Part shown: positions 42,750 to 42,875 of the stretch, piece after piece
How positions within the stretch are numbered: position 1 is the stretch's first letter
How the letters are laid out: every line of letters begins with the position of its first letter
From: JBOIBN01 sp050739575
GTDB taxonomy: Bacteria > Pseudomonadota > Gammaproteobacteria > JAKDMP01
DNA length: 42,875 nt
Reading direction: 5' to 3'
NCBI GenBank assembly: GCA_050739575.1
Contig: JBOIBN010000013.1
Coordinates: forward strand, 1 to 42,875
The notes under the pieces: generated by a model
Seen by the model: the letters and a program-made list of their open reading frames with translations, nothing else
The model's database searches: none
Told to the model about the DNA's origin: nothing
Position numbers and translations under genes: made by a program

Positions 42750-42875
42750 TTACTCCCGCGTCCCGTCCGCTTCCAATGATACGCCGGAGCGGGCCTCCAG
42801 CCAGAAGGTGAGCGGGCCTTCGTTCACCAGCCGGACCTGCATGCGCGCGCCGAAGACGCCGCTCGCGACCACGGG
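42750..42875 (-). CDS. dtd: D-aminoacyl-tRNA deacylase, C-terminal part
   Basis: The visible 41 C-terminal residues include VASGVFGARMQVRLVNEGPLTFWLE, the conserved end of DTD (TGxFGAxMxVxLxNDGPVT). The body of the gene lies beyond the right edge. The enzyme removes D-amino acids from tRNA. It has a C-terminal extension of ~12 residues beyond the conserved end. Confidence 0.85.
   Translation of the reverse strand, partial: PVVASGVFGARMQVRLVNEGPLTFWLEARSGVSLEADGTRE

Overview
The window is GC-rich chromosomal DNA that is dense with genes and largely housekeeping. The order rplU-rpmA-obgE, rpsT, murJ-ribF-ileS-lspA, together with polA, sodB, grxD, ispB, tsaD-folB-folK and a PA0069-type radical SAM gene, points to a gammaproteobacterium. 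A deep-branching Xanthomonadales/Nevskiales-like lineage is my guess, inferred from gene content and order only. There is no rRNA, CRISPR array, phage or conjugative module.

Layout: (1) 1-4.6 kb: the start of a SYLF-domain lipoprotein gene, a PlsC-like acyltransferase, and a divergent radical SAM gene. An intein with LAGLIDADG motifs interrupts the iron-sulfur cluster motif of the radical SAM gene. A molybdopterin-binding (CinA/MoaB-like) gene overlaps its end. (2) 4.7-10 kb, all on the minus strand: a secreted Cys-containing protein and two tandem copies of a three-lipoprotein cassette (A-B-C). Each A gene carries a long poly-G tract near its start (14 and 12 G) that puts the ATG out of frame with its lipoprotein signal. 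A 387-bp block containing all of gene C is identical between copies, while the rest has diverged. (3) 10-16.8 kb, minus: an S9 peptidase, then sodB-DUF1289-grxD-lptM-polA. (4) 17-18.5 kb, plus: an MFS transporter and a small zinc-ribbon protein. (5) 18.6-26.6 kb: lspA, ileS, ribF, murJ, rpsT, obgE, rpmA, rplU. (6) 26.7-35.4 kb: ispB, tRNA-Pro(CGG), folK-folB-tsaD, two M3 peptidases flanking a GFA-family gene, and beta-carbonic anhydrase. (7) 35.9-40.1 kb: three tandem paralogues of a secreted YXWXPGYW-repeat protein, each followed by the same type of terminator. The first two are followed by decayed copies of the 5' end of xthA, whose intact copy follows the third. (8) 40.2-42.9 kb: xthA, a kinase-like protein, an NnrU family protein, a 275-bp MITE-like element abutting a TatA-like short gene, and the end of dtd.

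The housekeeping blocks cover translation, lipoprotein maturation (lspA, lptM), peptidoglycan lipid II flipping (murJ), isoprenoid and folate synthesis, and redox defence. The unusual material is the intein, the two-copy lipoprotein cassette with its homopolymer switch-like starts, the YXWXPGYW array with xthA scars, and the MITE-like element. The six cassette lipoproteins would depend on LspA, which is encoded in the same window, for processing.
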